Shown: piece by piece, positions 1 to 10,111 of the stretch
Layout of the letters: each line of letters begins with the position of its first letter
Position numbering within the stretch: position 1 is the stretch's first letter
Origin: Streptomyces sp. AC555_RSS877
Lineage (GTDB): Bacteria > Actinomycetota > Actinomycetes > Streptomycetales > Streptomycetaceae
Direction: 5' to 3'
Assembly (NCBI RefSeq): GCF_019049245.1
Contig: NZ_JAGMUK010000001.1
Span: 1-64,000 of the forward strand
DNA: 64,000 nucleotides
Made by a program: the position numbers and the translations under genes
Notes under the pieces: generated by a model
Told to the model about the DNA's origin: nothing
The model's database searches: none
The model's input: the letters and a program-made list of their open reading frames with translations, nothing else

Positions 1-266
1 GGCCTTGCGTTTCCGACTCTATCAGATCTTTCCGATCCGATTTCCTCGGTGCTTTCCAGGTTCCCGCTCTCGCGTTTCCCTTTCCGGCGGTTCCGACTTT
101 ATCAGAAGTTCTGAGTCGAAATTCCCGCCCCCTCGGGGACTGGTTCCGGCGCACGAAGCGGCCGGGTTCCCGTCTGGGCGGAGCCGTAAACCTACTGGAG
201 CGGGGCGCCTCGATGCAAATCGAGGCGCCCCGCTCCTGGTTGACGCAGATGAGGGCCGACGGACCG
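1..266. other. Non-coding stretch downstream of the RNase J gene
   Basis: I see no convincing gene here; the open frames on both strands lack a ribosome-binding site and a recognisable product. The first 110 bases are less GC-rich than the rest and hold two nearly identical 16-base words at 11-26 and 91-106, exactly 80 bases apart. The right part holds the RNase J terminator. Any gene using these sequences would lie to the left of the window. Confidence 0.6.
197..236 (-). terminator. Strong hairpin terminator after rnj
   Basis: A perfect 18-bp inverted repeat (197-214 with 219-236) encloses a GCAA tetraloop. It begins 30 bases past the RNase J stop codon. There is no U-tract, as is common for Streptomyces terminators. 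The perfect symmetry means it could also stop a rightward transcript entering from outside the window. Confidence 0.85.
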
Positions 267-1952
267 TCAGACCTCCACCACCACAGGGAGGATCATCGGC
301 CGACGCCGGTAGTTGTCCGAGACCCACTTGCCCAGGGTCCGGCGGATGAGCTGCTGCATCTGGTGGGGCTCCACGACGCCGTCCTGAGCTGACCGCTCCA
401 GGACCTCCGTGACTCTCGGGATGACATCGCTGAAGGCCGAGTCCTCGATGCCGGAGCCGCGGGCCTGGACGTGCGGCCCTCCGGTGATCTTGCCCGTCGA
501 GGAGTCGATGACCACGAAGACCGAGATGATGCCCTCGTCTCCCAGGATCTTGCGGTCCTTCAGCGCCGGCTCCCCGACGTCACCGACCGAGAGGCCGTCG
601 ACGTACACGTAGCCCGCCTGGACCTTGCCGGAGATCTGCGCCTTGCCCTCGATGAGGTCGACGACCACGCCGTCCTCGGCGATGACGATCCGGTCGTGCG
701 GGACGCCGGTCAGGGCACCCAGTTCCGCGTTGGCACGTAGGTGGCGCCATTCCCCGTGGACCGGCATCAGGTTCTTCGGGCGGCAGATGTTGTAGAAGTA
801 CAGGAGCTCGCCAGCGGAGGCGTGGCCGGAGACGTGCACCTTGGCGTTGCCCTTGTGGACGACGTTCGCGCCCCAGCGGGTCAGGCCGTTGATGACGCGG
901 TAGACCGCGTTCTCGTTGCCTGGGATCAGCGACGACGCCAGGATGACCGTGTCGCCGGGGACGATGCGGATCTGGTGGTCGCGGTTGGCCATGCGGGACA
1001 GGGCCGCCATCGGTTCGCCCTGGGAACCCGTGCAGACCAGGACCACCTCGTGGTCCGGGAGGTCGTCGAGGGTCTTGACGTCCACGACGAGGCCCGGCGG
1101 GACCTTCAGGTAGCCCAGATCCCGGGCGATGCCCATGTTGCGGACCATCGAGCGGCCGACGAAGGCGACCCGGCGGCCGTACTCGTGGGCCGCGTCCAGG
1201 ATCTGCTGGATACGGTGGACGTGGCTGGCGAAGCTCGCCACGATGATCCGCTTGCGGGCGTTGCCGAAGACGGTGCGCAGGACGTTGGAGATGTCGCGCT
1301 CGGGTGGAACGAAGCCCGGTACCTCGGCGTTCGTCGAGTCGGAGAGGAGGAGGTCGATGCCCTCCTCGCTCAGTCGTGCGAACGCGTGCAGATCCGTGAG
1401 GCGGTTGTCCAGCGGAAGCTGGTCCATCTTGAAGTCGCCCGTGTGGACCACCATGCCGGCGGGCGTGCGGATGGCCACGGCCAGGGCGTCCGGGATGGAG
1501 TGGTTGACCGCGACGAACTCGCAGTCGAAGGGACCGATGCGCTCGCGGTGTCCCTCCGTCACTTCCAGGGTGTACGGACGGATGCGGTGCTCCTGGAGCT
1601 TGGCCTCGATCAGGGCGAGGGTCAGCTTGGAGCCGATGAGCGGGATGTCCGGCTTCTCGCGGAGGAGATAGGGGACGCCACCGATGTGGTCCTCGTGGCC
1701 GTGCGTGAGGACGATGCCCTCGATGTCGTCCAGGCGGTCCCGGACGGACGTGAAGTCCGGCAGGATCAGGTCGATGCCGGGCTGCTCCTCCTCGGGGAAG
1801 AGCACGCCGCAGTCGACGATCAACAGGCGGCCGCCGTACTCGAAGACGGTCATGTTCCGGCCGATTTCGCCGAGGCCGCCGAGCGGGGTGACGCGCAGGC
1901 CGCTCGCGGGGAGCAGCGGGGGCGGGCCGAGTTCAGGATGCGGATGACTCAA
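267..1952 (-). CDS. rnj: Ribonuclease J (metallo-beta-lactamase / beta-CASP)
   Basis: RNase J is a bifunctional endo- and 5'-3' exoribonuclease acting in mRNA decay and rRNA maturation. The N-terminal metallo-beta-lactamase core carries the zinc-binding signature HGHEDH at residues 84-89, followed by the beta-CASP insertion and the C-terminal domain. The frame is open for another 60 codons upstream, but I chose a TTG at 1950-1952. It has GAGGAG six bases before it, begins MSHPHPELG, and gives 561 residues, the usual length in Streptomyces. The gene lies downstream of dapA on the same strand, with a hairpin just before its ribosome-binding site and a strong terminator after the stop. Function is secure; the TTG start is an inference from the ribosome-binding site and length. 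Confidence 0.95.
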   Translation of the reverse strand: MSHPHPELGPPPLLPASGLRVTPLGGLGEIGRNMTVFEYGGRLLIVDCGVLFPEEEQPGIDLILPDFTSVRDRLDDIEGIVLTHGHEDHIGGVPYLLREKPDIPLIGSKLTLALIEAKLQEHRIRPYTLEVTEGHRERIGPFDCEFVAVNHSIPDALAVAIRTPAGMVVHTGDFKMDQLPLDNRLTDLHAFARLSEEGIDLLLSDSTNAEVPGFVPPERDISNVLRTVFGNARKRIIVASFASHVHRIQQILDAAHEYGRRVAFVGRSMVRNMGIARDLGYLKVPPGLVVDVKTLDDLPDHEVVLVCTGSQGEPMAALSRMANRDHQIRIVPGDTVILASSLIPGNENAVYRVINGLTRWGANVVHKGNAKVHVSGHASAGELLYFYNICRPKNLMPVHGEWRHLRANAELGALTGVPHDRIVIAEDGVVVDLIEGKAQISGKVQAGYVYVDGLSVGDVGEPALKDRKILGDEGIISVFVVIDSSTGKITGGPHVQARGSGIEDSAFSDVIPRVTEVLERSAQDGVVEPHQMQQLIRRTLGKWVSDNYRRRPMILPVVVEV

Positions 1953-1970
1953 AAGACTCTCCTCACCACA

Positions 1971-2000
1971 CGCGCCACGTACCGGTGGGCACGTGGCGCG
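1971..2000 (-). promoter_or_regulatory. Hairpin in the rnj leader, next to its ribosome-binding site
   Basis: A perfect 10-bp stem (1971-1980 with 1991-2000) and 10-base loop sit about six bases upstream of the GAGGAG preceding the TTG start of rnj. It could terminate dapA transcripts, block ribosome entry, or be a cleavage site for autoregulation. The 105 bases between it and dapA (2001-2106) are less GC-rich than the genes and may hold the rnj promoter, but I cannot assign -10 and -35 boxes. Confidence 0.5.
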
Positions 2001-2106
2001 CATGACGTTCGTGCAGAAGCAGTTGTCGTTGTGGACACAGGCACCGGTGACCTGTTTATTCAGTTGTGAAGTCTTGATCGCGCGAAGCAGTTCGCGAAGT
2101 CTGGTG

Positions 2107-3006
2107 CTAGAGCTGTACCCCGCCCGCGGCAAGATCGATCTTGAGCTGCTCGATCTCCTCGGGCGCGAGCTCGACCATGGGGGCGCGCAGCGGTCCGGCG
2201 GGCAGGCCCTGGAGGGCGAGCGCGGCCTTGGCGGTCATGACGCCCTGGGTGCGGAACATCCCGGTGTAGACCGGGAGCAGCTTCTGGTGGATCTCGGTCG
2301 CCTTCTGGACGTCACCGGAGGTGAACGCGTCCACGAGCGCCCGCAGGTCGGGAGTGACCACGTGGCCGACGACCGAGACGAAACCGACCGCTCCCACGGA
2401 GAGCAGTGGCAGGTTCAGCATGTCGTCGCCGGAGTACCAGGCGAGGCGGGAGCGGGCGATGGCCCAGCTGGCTCGGCCCAGGTCTCCCTTGGCGTCCTTG
2501 TTGGCGACGATCCGCGGGTGCTCGGCGAGGCGGACGAGCGTCTCGGTGTTGATCGGGACGCCGCTGCGGCCGGGGATGTCATACAGCATGACCGGCAGTT
2601 CGGTGGCGTCGGCGAGGGCCGTGAAGTGCCGGTACAGGCCCTCCTGCGGGGGCTTGTTGTAGTACGGCGTGACGACCAGGAGGCCCTGTGCGCCCGCCTT
2701 CTCGGCCGCGCGGGCGAGCTGGATGCTGTGGTGGGTGTCGTTCGTGCCGACGCCGGCGACGACGTGGGCGCGCTCGCCGACGGCCTCCAGGACGGCTCGT
2801 ACGAGATCCGATTTCTCCGCGTCGCTGGTGGTGGGCGACTCGCCGGTGGTGCCGTTGACGATCAGGCCGTCGTTGCCTGCGTCCACCAGGTGGGTGGCGA
2901 GCCGCTGTGCGCCGTCGAGGTCAAGTGCGCCGTCCGCCGCGAAGGGCGTGACCATGGCGGTGAGGACCCGCCCGAAGGGGGTCTGCGGAGTGGAGGTCGG
3001 AGCCAT
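2107..3006 (-). CDS. dapA: 4-hydroxy-tetrahydrodipicolinate synthase
   Basis: DapA condenses pyruvate with aspartate semialdehyde, the first committed step of the lysine and meso-diaminopimelate pathway that supplies peptidoglycan. The 299-residue TIM-barrel protein shows GTTGES near residue 50 (phosphate/pyruvate loop), YDIPGR near residue 140 (active-site Tyr) and NKDAK near residue 170 (Schiff-base Lys). I chose the ATG at 3004-3006 (MAPTSTPQ). A GTG nine bases upstream is possible but would add a rare TTA codon. The pathway partner dapB lies 2.5 kb away. A hairpin separates the gene from thyX upstream, so it is probably transcribed separately. Confidence 0.94.
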   Translation of the reverse strand: MAPTSTPQTPFGRVLTAMVTPFAADGALDLDGAQRLATHLVDAGNDGLIVNGTTGESPTTSDAEKSDLVRAVLEAVGERAHVVAGVGTNDTHHSIQLARAAEKAGAQGLLVVTPYYNKPPQEGLYRHFTALADATELPVMLYDIPGRSGVPINTETLVRLAEHPRIVANKDAKGDLGRASWAIARSRLAWYSGDDMLNLPLLSVGAVGFVSVVGHVVTPDLRALVDAFTSGDVQKATEIHQKLLPVYTGMFRTQGVMTAKAALALQGLPAGPLRAPMVELAPEEIEQLKIDLAAGGVQL

Positions 3007-3078
3007 GGGTAACACGCTACTCGCTGCTCAAGGCCGGGTCTGCCCTCGGGTGAGGCGACAAGTGGTGACAAATGCGGA

Positions 3079-3118
3079 ACCCGGCACTGCCTGCTCGGGG
3101 GTTCAAGCAGTGCCGGGT
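3079..3118 (-). terminator. Hairpin between thyX and dapA
   Basis: A 12-bp perfect stem (3079-3090 with 3107-3118) with a 16-base loop lies 100 bases past the thyX stop and 73 bases before the dapA start. It is placed to end thyX transcription. No T-tract follows on the minus strand. Confidence 0.65.
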
Positions 3119-3217
3119 CCGTTTGATCAGGCTAGATGAACTTCGCTAAATGCCGCAATACGGACACTTCGTGAGGCTGACCCGTACATCTGTGCCCTGA
3201 AGGGGAACGGGGGTGCG

Positions 3218-3958
3218 CTACGGCGCCACTCGGCCGTTCGCGTTGAAGGCCGCGTACGTGAGTGGCATGAGCTTGGCCCACTCGGCCTCCATCTTCTCGC
3301 CGACCATCTCGATCTCCCGCTGCGGGAAGGACGGGACCTTCGCCAGCTCGTGCTGGGTGCGCAGGCCGAGGAAGTGCATCAGCGAGCGGGCGTTGCAGGT
3401 GGCGTACATCGAGGAGAAGAGGCCGACGGGGAGGACCGCGCGGGCGACCTCGCGGGCGACTCCCGCGGCGAGCATCTCCTGGTAGGCCTCGTAGGCCTGG
3501 CGGTAGGAGTTCTCCATGGTGCGGCCGACCAGCTCCTGCTGCGCCTGGGTGCCCTCGACGAAGACGTACTTGCCCGGGCGGCCCTCCTGGACCAGCTTGC
3601 GGGACTCACCGGGGACGTAGAAGACCGGCTGGAGCTCGCGGTAGCGGCCGCTTTCCTCGTTGTACGACCAGCCCACCCGGTGGCGCATGAACTCGCGGAA
3701 GACGAAGATCGGGGCGCTGATGAAGAACGTCATCGAGTTGTGCTCGAAGGGGCTGCCGTGCCGGTCCCGCATGAGGTAGTTGATCAGGCCCTTGGAACGC
3801 TCCGGGTCCTTGCCCATCTCCTCCAGGGACTGCTCGCCGATGGTCGAGACGCGGGCGGCGAAGAGCACGTCGGCGTCGGACGCGGTGTGCTTGACGAGCT
3901 CGACGGTGACGTCGCTGCGGAAGCCGGGCTTGAGGTCGTCGGCGGGGGTGTCGGTCAC
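3218..3958 (-). CDS. thyX: Flavin-dependent thymidylate synthase
   Basis: ThyX makes dTMP from dUMP using methylenetetrahydrofolate and FAD, independently of ThyA. The 246-residue protein carries the family signature as RHRVGWSYNEESGRY near residue 92, with FAD/dUMP-binding Arg and His and the reactive Ser. The spacing between RHR and the last Ser is eight residues rather than the textbook seven. The start is a GTG with an AAGGA about 11 bases before it. The gene is divergent from the membrane-protein gene at 4159 across a 200-bp region that should hold both promoters. Confidence 0.94.
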   Translation of the reverse strand: MTDTPADDLKPGFRSDVTVELVKHTASDADVLFAARVSTIGEQSLEEMGKDPERSKGLINYLMRDRHGSPFEHNSMTFFISAPIFVFREFMRHRVGWSYNEESGRYRELQPVFYVPGESRKLVQEGRPGKYVFVEGTQAQQELVGRTMENSYRQAYEAYQEMLAAGVAREVARAVLPVGLFSSMYATCNARSLMHFLGLRTQHELAKVPSFPQREIEMVGEKMEAEWAKLMPLTYAAFNANGRVAP

Positions 3959-4158
3959 GGCTCGGAGGGTCCTTCCATCACTTCTCTCGGGCGGCGCCCA
4001 CTCTACGGCCCGGCACTGACATCGGGGCGTTCGGTGCCGGGACGCGACAACTTCGGTGAACTTCTGCGAATTCGGGGAATCATGGCACCTTTTGGGGCAC
4101 CCGCTCGTCTGTGTCAGTGAGAGTCACTCGTTCGACCCCGAAGGGAGAAGCACCCCCG

Positions 4159-4395
4159 ATGTTCCGTCGGCGCGAACCCGTACCGTTCGCCTTCCTCGCC
4201 GAAGCCGACAAGTTCCGCAGCAATGTCGCTCCCCCGCCCCGCGAGCGGGCGTCCGTCAGTCAGATTGCCGGGCGCTGGCTGCTGGGGCTCACCATCGTCG
4301 CCGCCCTCGTGGGTTCCCTGGTCGTCGGGATGCCGGCGCTCAGTCCGGACCAGTCGGCGCAGACGCAGCAGTCCCAGGCGTCCCAGGGGCGCTGA
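4159..4395 (+). CDS. Small single-pass membrane protein
   Basis: I do not recognise a family. The 78-residue product starts MFRRREPVPFAF, has a charged cytoplasmic-looking N-terminus, one hydrophobic helix at about residues 40-62 (GRWLLGLTIVAALVGS) and a short Gln/Ser-rich tail ending QASQGR. The ATG at 4159 follows GGGAG by ten bases. An in-frame GTG/ATG region further upstream lacks a ribosome-binding site. The next membrane-protein gene starts 92 bases downstream on the same strand, so the two may be cotranscribed. Confidence 0.7.
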   Translation: MFRRREPVPFAFLAEADKFRSNVAPPPRERASVSQIAGRWLLGLTIVAALVGSLVVGMPALSPDQSAQTQQSQASQGR

Positions 4396-4487
4396 CTCCA
4401 TCCGGACCCCCAGATGTGGTGGGCAGGGACGCAGGTCGATAACCTCACCGGGCACAGCCCATGGATGGATTGAGTGAGGACCCAGCC

Positions 4488-5042
4488 GTGCCCCTGCCCT
4501 TCCTGACGGCCGACCGCGCATTCGAGTCAGCGGACGACGTCGCGTTGCCTTTCGACGACCGCGACCGCTGGCGGCGCCCCTACCGGCCCGGCCCGTGGCG
4601 TGTGGGGGCGGCCGCGGTCCTGCTGCTGCTCGCCTCGTACGTGCTGTTCGCGGCCGTGATCATCGCGCTGACCGGCTCGGTGTCCGAGGCGAGTGTGGTG
4701 TTCGGTATCGCGCTGCTCGTCATCGTCGGCGCCCTGCGGCTGCTGCGGGTGGGCGTGTGGGTGAGTGCCTACGGACTGCGCCGAGTGGACTTCCTCTTCA
4801 CGCGCACCGTGCCCTGGGACCGGGTGACGGCCGTGCGGACGGTGCAGCAGCCGGTGCGCTGGCTCGGACTGCCTCGCACCATCCAGGGGCAGGCGCTGCT
4901 CCTCGTACGGCACGACCGGGCCGCGGACGACGTGTCGGTCCTGCTGACCACGCACAACGCGGACTTCCTGGCGCGTGCCGAGGCCTTCGACAGGGCGTCG
5001 GACGCGGTCGAGGTCTGGGCCTACGAGTACCAGCGAAGCTGA
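4488..5042 (+). CDS. Membrane protein with a PH-like cytoplasmic domain
   Basis: The 184-residue protein has two closely spaced transmembrane helices (about residues 42-66 and 71-91) followed by a globular part with the pattern of bacterial PH domains (YGLRRVDFLFTRTVPWDRVTAV). This architecture is common in actinobacterial membrane proteins of unknown role. I chose the GTG at 4488 because GAGGA lies eight bases before it. The in-frame ATG at 4461 has no ribosome-binding site. The gene converges with the TPR protein gene and ends at the hairpin 5059-5095. Confidence 0.75.
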   Translation: MPLPFLTADRAFESADDVALPFDDRDRWRRPYRPGPWRVGAAAVLLLLASYVLFAAVIIALTGSVSEASVVFGIALLVIVGALRLLRVGVWVSAYGLRRVDFLFTRTVPWDRVTAVRTVQQPVRWLGLPRTIQGQALLLVRHDRAADDVSVLLTTHNADFLARAEAFDRASDAVEVWAYEYQRS

Positions 5043-5058
5043 CGTCGGCAGCGACGCG

Positions 5059-5095
5059 AAGGGGCCGGTCCGCAGGTGGTGCGGGTCGGCCCCTT
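5059..5095. terminator. Bidirectional terminator between convergent genes
   Basis: A 16-bp stem (5059-5074 with 5080-5095) has only two G-U-type pairs and a five-base loop. It fills the 72-bp gap between the stops at 5042 (plus) and 5115 (minus), and its AA/TT ends let it work in both directions. Confidence 0.85.
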
Positions 5096-5114
5096 CGGCG
5101 TACGGAGCGAGCGG

Positions 5115-5567
5115 TCAGGCCCTGACCGGCCTGCCTTCGTGGAGGGCGATCGCCCGCTGCATGGCCTTGCGGGCGCGCGGGGTGTCGCGGGCGTCCTGGT
5201 AGGCGACGGCGAGACGGAACCAGCTGCGCCAGTCGTCGGGGGCCGCTTCCGTCTCGGCCTTGCGCTGGGCGAAGACCTCGTCGGCGGAGTCGCGGTCGAT
5301 GCGGCCGCCGGGGGTGCGCTTCAGCTCGTCGACGGGCAGGCCGCCCTGGGCGTCTAGTTCGGCGGCGAGCCGGTTGGCCTTGCGGACGAACTGGGTGTTC
5401 TTCCACAGGAACCACACGCCGATGACCGGCAGGATCAGCACCGCCACGCCGAACGTGACGGTGAGGAGCGTGCCGGTCTGGATGAGCATGACACCGCGGC
5501 TGCCGACCAGGACGAAGTAGAAGACCAGGACGGCGGCCGTTACGGCGTAGGAGAGCTTGGCTCGCAT
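5115..5567 (-). CDS. Membrane-anchored TPR-type protein
   Basis: The 150-residue protein has two N-terminal transmembrane helices (about residues 5-22 and 33-54) and a soluble C-terminal helical part resembling one tetratricopeptide repeat (SWFRLAVAYQDARDTPRARKAM). The specific function is unknown; such proteins usually scaffold complexes. Its ATG is seven bases past the dapB stop, so it is the last gene of the rpsO-pnp-M16-dapB operon, ahead of the terminator at 5059-5095. Confidence 0.75.
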   Translation of the reverse strand: MRAKLSYAVTAAVLVFYFVLVGSRGVMLIQTGTLLTVTFGVAVLILPVIGVWFLWKNTQFVRKANRLAAELDAQGGLPVDELKRTPGGRIDRDSADEVFAQRKAETEAAPDDWRSWFRLAVAYQDARDTPRARKAMQRAIALHEGRPVRA

Positions 5568-5574
5568 GGCGGTG

Positions 5575-6339
<765 letters not shown>

Positions 6340-6375
6340 TTAACCGTGGTTCCGGAGTCCCGGGGTTCGGATTGG

Positions 6376-7755
6376 TTAGGCGACGGCCTCGTGCAGACGG
6401 GACGCCTGCTTGTCCTTGAGCGGGCCGATGACCGACAGAGAGGGCCGTCGGCCCAGGATCTCGCCGGCGACCGCGCGGACGTCGTCCGGGGTGACCGAAG
6501 CTATCCGGGCCAGCATGTCGTCGACGGACATCTGTTCGCCCCAGCACAGCTCGCTCTTGCCGATGCGGTTCATCAGCGCGCCGGTGTCCTCCAGGCCCAG
6601 GACCGTGGAGCCCTGGAGCTGGCCGATGGCGCGGCCGATCTCGTCGTCCGAGAGGCCGTGCTCGGCGACGTGGTCGAGTTCGTCGCGGCAGATCTTCAGC
6701 ACGTCGTGCACCTGGCTCGGGCGGCAGCCCGCGTACACGCCGAACAGGCCGCAGTCGGCGAAGCCGGAGGTGTACGAGTACACGCTGTAGGCCAGGCCGC
6801 GCTTCTCGCGGACCTCCTGGAAGAGGCGGGACGACATACCGCCGCCGAGGGCGGTGTTCAGTACCCCCAGCGCCCAGCGCCGCTCGTCCGTACGCGCCAG
6901 GCCCGGCATGCCGAGGACGACATGGGCCTGCTCGGTCTTGCGGCCGACCAGTTCGACGCGGCCCGCGGTGCGCAGGGCGCGGCGGCCTTCGCGCGGCGCG
7001 ACGGGGCTGGCGTCGGGCTCCTTGAAGGCGCCGGCCTTCTCGAAGGCGGCGCGGACCTGTCGTACGACCTTGTTGTGGTCGATGTTGCCGGCCGCGGCGA
7101 CCACGAGGTGGGTCGGGTCGTAGTGCTTCTTGTAGAAGCGGCGGATGCGGTCGGCGGTGAGGGCGTTGACCGTGTCGACCGTGCCGAGGACCGGGCGGCC
7201 GAGGGGGTTGTCGCCAAACATGGTGTGCGCGAACAGGTCGTGCACACAGTCGCCCGGGTCGTCCTCGGTCATGGCGATCTCTTCGAGGATCGCGCCGCGC
7301 TCGACGTTGACGTCCTCTTCGCGGATGAGCGAGCCCGTGAGCATGTCGCAGACGACGTCGATGGCCAGCGGCAGGTCGGTGTCGAGGACGCGTGCGTAGT
7401 AGCACGTGTACTCCTTCGCCGTGAACGCGTTCATCTCGCCGCCGACGGCGTCGATGGCGGAGGAGATGTCCAGGGCGGACCGGCGCTGCGTCCCCTTGAA
7501 GAGGAGGTGCTCCAGGTAGTGGGTGGCGCCGTTCAGGGCCGGGGTCTCGTCGCGGGAGCCGACGTGGGCCCAGATGCCGAAGGTCGCGGAGCGTACGGAG
7601 GGCAGGGTCTCGGTGACGATGCGCAGGCCGCCGGGGAGGGTGGTCTTGCGGACGACACCGATGCCGTTGGTCCCCTTGATGAGGGTTTGGGTACGGGCGA
7701 CGGCCCGCGCCTCCGAGGAGGTGCGGGCCGTCGCCGTGGAGCTACTCGACGTCAC
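6376..7755 (-). CDS. M16 family zinc peptidase (processing-peptidase type)
   Basis: The 459-residue protein has the inverted zinc motif HYLEH (H79, E82, H83) and a downstream [10 protein letters not shown] segment that supplies the third metal ligand. Together these mark an active M16B peptidase of the mitochondrial-processing-peptidase-like class. The C-terminal half is the usual inactive second lobe. The physiological substrate is unknown. The gene starts with GTG overlapping the pnp stop (GTGA, four bases), so translation is coupled to PNPase. This pnp-M16-dapB order is conserved in Streptomyces. Confidence 0.92.
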   Translation of the reverse strand: MTSSSSTATARTSSEARAVARTQTLIKGTNGIGVVRKTTLPGGLRIVTETLPSVRSATFGIWAHVGSRDETPALNGATHYLEHLLFKGTQRRSALDISSAIDAVGGEMNAFTAKEYTCYYARVLDTDLPLAIDVVCDMLTGSLIREEDVNVERGAILEEIAMTEDDPGDCVHDLFAHTMFGDNPLGRPVLGTVDTVNALTADRIRRFYKKHYDPTHLVVAAAGNIDHNKVVRQVRAAFEKAGAFKEPDASPVAPREGRRALRTAGRVELVGRKTEQAHVVLGMPGLARTDERRWALGVLNTALGGGMSSRLFQEVREKRGLAYSVYSYTSGFADCGLFGVYAGCRPSQVHDVLKICRDELDHVAEHGLSDDEIGRAIGQLQGSTVLGLEDTGALMNRIGKSELCWGEQMSVDDMLARIASVTPDDVRAVAGEILGRRPSLSVIGPLKDKQASRLHEAVA

Positions 7756-9968
7756 TGGTCGGTGTCGTCCTTCTTCTCGTCGTCGCCTTCGCCCTCGATC
7801 ACGGGGATGAGGGAGAGCTTGCCGCGCGAGTCGATCTCGGCGATCTCGACCTGGACCTTGGAGCCCACGGCGAGGACGTCCTCGACGTTCTCCACGCGCT
7901 TGCCGCCGGCGAGCTTGCGGATCTGCGAGATGTGCAGCAGACCGTCCTTGCCCGGGAGCAGCGAGACGAACGCACCGAAGGTGGTCGTCTTCACGACCGT
8001 GCCCAGGTAGCGCTCGCCGACCTCCGGCATGGTCGGGTTCGCGATCGAGTTGATCGTGGCGCGGGCGGCCTCGGCCTGCGAGCCGACCTGGGCACCGATG
8101 TAGATGGTGCCGTCGTCCTCGATCGTGATCTCGGCGCCGGTGTCCTCCTGGATCTGGTTGATCATCTTGCCCTTCGGGCCGATGACCTCGCCGATCTTGT
8201 CCACGGGGATCTTGACGGTGATGATCCGCGGGGCGTTGGGGGACATCTCGTCCGGCGTGTCGATCGCTTCCATCATCACGTCGAGGATGTGGAGGCGGGC
8301 GTCACGGGCCTGCTTGAGGGCCGCGGCCAGGACGGAGGCCGGGATGCCGTCCAGCTTGGTGTCCAGCTGGAGAGCGGTCACGAACTCCTTGGTGCCGGCG
8401 ACCTTGAAGTCCATGTCGCCGAAGGCGTCCTCCGCACCGAGGATGTCGGTGAGGGCGACGTAGTGCGTCTCGCCGTTGATCTCCTGGGAGATCAGGCCCA
8501 TGGCGATACCGGCGACGGGGGCCTTCAGCGGCACACCGGCGTTCAGCAGCGACATGGTGGAGGCGCAGACCGAGCCCATGGACGTCGAGCCGTTGGAGCC
8601 GAGAGCCTCGGACACCTGACGGATCGCGTACGGGAACTCCTCGCGCGTCGGCAGGACCGGCACGATGGCGCGCTCGGCGAGAGCGCCGTGACCGATCTCG
8701 CGGCGCTTCGGGGAGCCGACGCGGCCGGTCTCGCCGACGGAGTACGGCGGGAAGTTGTAGTTGTGCATGTAACGCTTGCGGGTCACCGGGGAGAGGGTGT
8801 CCAGCTGCTGCTCCATCCGGAGCATGTTCAGGGTGGTGACGCCCAGGATCTGGGTCTCGCCACGCTCGAACAGCGCCGAACCGTGCACGCGCGGGATGGC
8901 CTCGACCTCGGCGGCGAGCGTACGGATGTCCGTCAGCCCACGGCCGTCGATGCGCGTCTTCTCCTTGATGACGCGCTCACGGACCAGGGCCTTGGTCAGC
9001 GAGCGGTACGCGGCGGAGATCTCCTTCTCGCGTCCCTCGAACTCCGGCAGGAGCTTCTCGGCGGCCAGCGCCTTGACGCGGTCCAGCTCGGCCTCGCGGT
9101 CCTGCTTGCCCGCGATGGTGAGCGCCTGGGCGAGCTCGGGGCGGACCGCGGCGGAGAGCGCCTCGAAGACGTCGTCCTGGTAGTCCAGGAAGACCGGGAA
9201 CTCGCCGGTCGGCTTGGCGGCCTTCGAGGCGAGGTCGGCCTGGGCCTTGCAGAGCACCTTGATGAAGGGCTTCGCGGCGTCCAGACCGGAGGCGACGACC
9301 TCCTCGGTCGGCGCCTCGGCGCCGCCCTTGACCAGCTGGATGGTCTTCTCGGTGGCCTCGGCCTCGACCATCATGATCGCGACGTCGCCGTCCTCCAGGA
9401 CGCGACCGGCGACGACCATGTCGAAGACGGCGTCCTCGAGCTCGGTGTGCGTCGGGAACGCGACCCACTGGCCGTTGATCAGCGCGACGCGGACGCCGCC
9501 GATCGGGCCGGAGAAGGGCAGGCCGGCCAGCTGCGTGGACGCGGAGGCGGCGTTGATCGCCACGACGTCGTACAGGTGGTCGGGGTTGAGCGCCATGATG
9601 GTGGCGACGACCTGGATCTCGTTGCGCAGGCCCTTCTTGAAGGACGGGCGCAGCGGGCGGTCGATCAGGCGGCAGGTGAGGATGGCGTCCTCGGAGGGAC
9701 GGCCCTCACGGCGGAAGAAGCTGCCGGGGATCTTGCCGGCGGCGTACATCCGCTCCTCGACGTCCACCGTGAGGGGGAAGAAGTCGAGCTGGTCCTTGGG
9801 GTTCTTGGAGGCGGTGGTGGCCGACAGCACCATGGTGTCGTCGTCCAGGTACGCCACGGCGGAGCCGGCGGCCTGCTTGGCCAGGCGGCCCGTCTCGAAG
9901 CGGATGGTGCGGGTGCCGAAGGAGCCGTTGTCGATGACGGCCTCGGCGTAGTGGGTCTCGTTCTCCAC
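7752..9968 (-). CDS. pnp: Polyribonucleotide nucleotidyltransferase (PNPase)
   Basis: PNPase degrades RNA 3'-5' phosphorolytically and in Streptomyces also adds 3' tails. The 738-residue protein has two RNase PH domains (the second with [10 protein letters not shown] and [14 protein letters not shown]), then a KH domain ([16 protein letters not shown], about residues 600-660) and a C-terminal S1 domain ([15 protein letters not shown]). The frame is open 43 codons further upstream. I chose the GTG at 9968 ([11 protein letters not shown]) because GGAG lies before it and the length fits the family. The acidic C-terminal tail ends EKKDDTDQ. rpsO lies upstream across a hairpin-rich 340-bp spacer. 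Confidence 0.96.
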   Translation of the reverse strand: MENETHYAEAVIDNGSFGTRTIRFETGRLAKQAAGSAVAYLDDDTMVLSATTASKNPKDQLDFFPLTVDVEERMYAAGKIPGSFFRREGRPSEDAILTCRLIDRPLRPSFKKGLRNEIQVVATIMALNPDHLYDVVAINAASASTQLAGLPFSGPIGGVRVALINGQWVAFPTHTELEDAVFDMVVAGRVLEDGDVAIMMVEAEATEKTIQLVKGGAEAPTEEVVASGLDAAKPFIKVLCKAQADLASKAAKPTGEFPVFLDYQDDVFEALSAAVRPELAQALTIAGKQDREAELDRVKALAAEKLLPEFEGREKEISAAYRSLTKALVRERVIKEKTRIDGRGLTDIRTLAAEVEAIPRVHGSALFERGETQILGVTTLNMLRMEQQLDTLSPVTRKRYMHNYNFPPYSVGETGRVGSPKRREIGHGALAERAIVPVLPTREEFPYAIRQVSEALGSNGSTSMGSVCASTMSLLNAGVPLKAPVAGIAMGLISQEINGETHYVALTDILGAEDAFGDMDFKVAGTKEFVTALQLDTKLDGIPASVLAAALKQARDARLHILDVMMEAIDTPDEMSPNAPRIITVKIPVDKIGEVIGPKGKMINQIQEDTGAEITIEDDGTIYIGAQVGSQAEAARATINSIANPTMPEVGERYLGTVVKTTTFGAFVSLLPGKDGLLHISQIRKLAGGKRVENVEDVLAVGSKVQVEIAEIDSRGKLSLIPVIEGEGDDEKKDDTDQ

Positions 9969-10049
9969 TAGTACTTTCTCCTCGTCTTCGTCCCTCGGCT
10001 GCCCGTGTGGCAGGGGGACGGTTGCGGAGAAGCGCTCCGTCTGGTGCGG

Positions 10050-10111
10050 GCCGGTCTTCGATCGAAGCCCTCGGGGCTCTCTTCCCCCGGGGGCCACTAC
10101 CGAGGACCGGC
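10050..10111 (-). promoter_or_regulatory. Long hairpin in the pnp leader, candidate RNase III site
   Basis: Bases 10050-10060 pair with 10101-10111 (11 bp, one wobble pair), enclosing a C/G-rich segment that can form further inner stems. It lies 82-143 bases upstream of the pnp start. By analogy with the known RNase III control of rpsO-pnp in Streptomyces I infer a processing role. Confidence 0.5.

Noticed and set aside
741..2069. Plus-strand open frame of 442 codons opposite rnj
   Set aside because: Antisense shadow of RNase J, whose zinc motif and codon pattern are unambiguous.
3007..3015. GTG start three codons upstream for dapA
   Set aside because: It would place a TTA (bldA-type) codon at position 2; the ATG at 3006 fits the family length and needs no rare codon.
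7932..9971. Plus-strand open frame of 679 codons opposite pnp
   Set aside because: Antisense shadow of a secure gene; no ribosome-binding site or recognisable domain.
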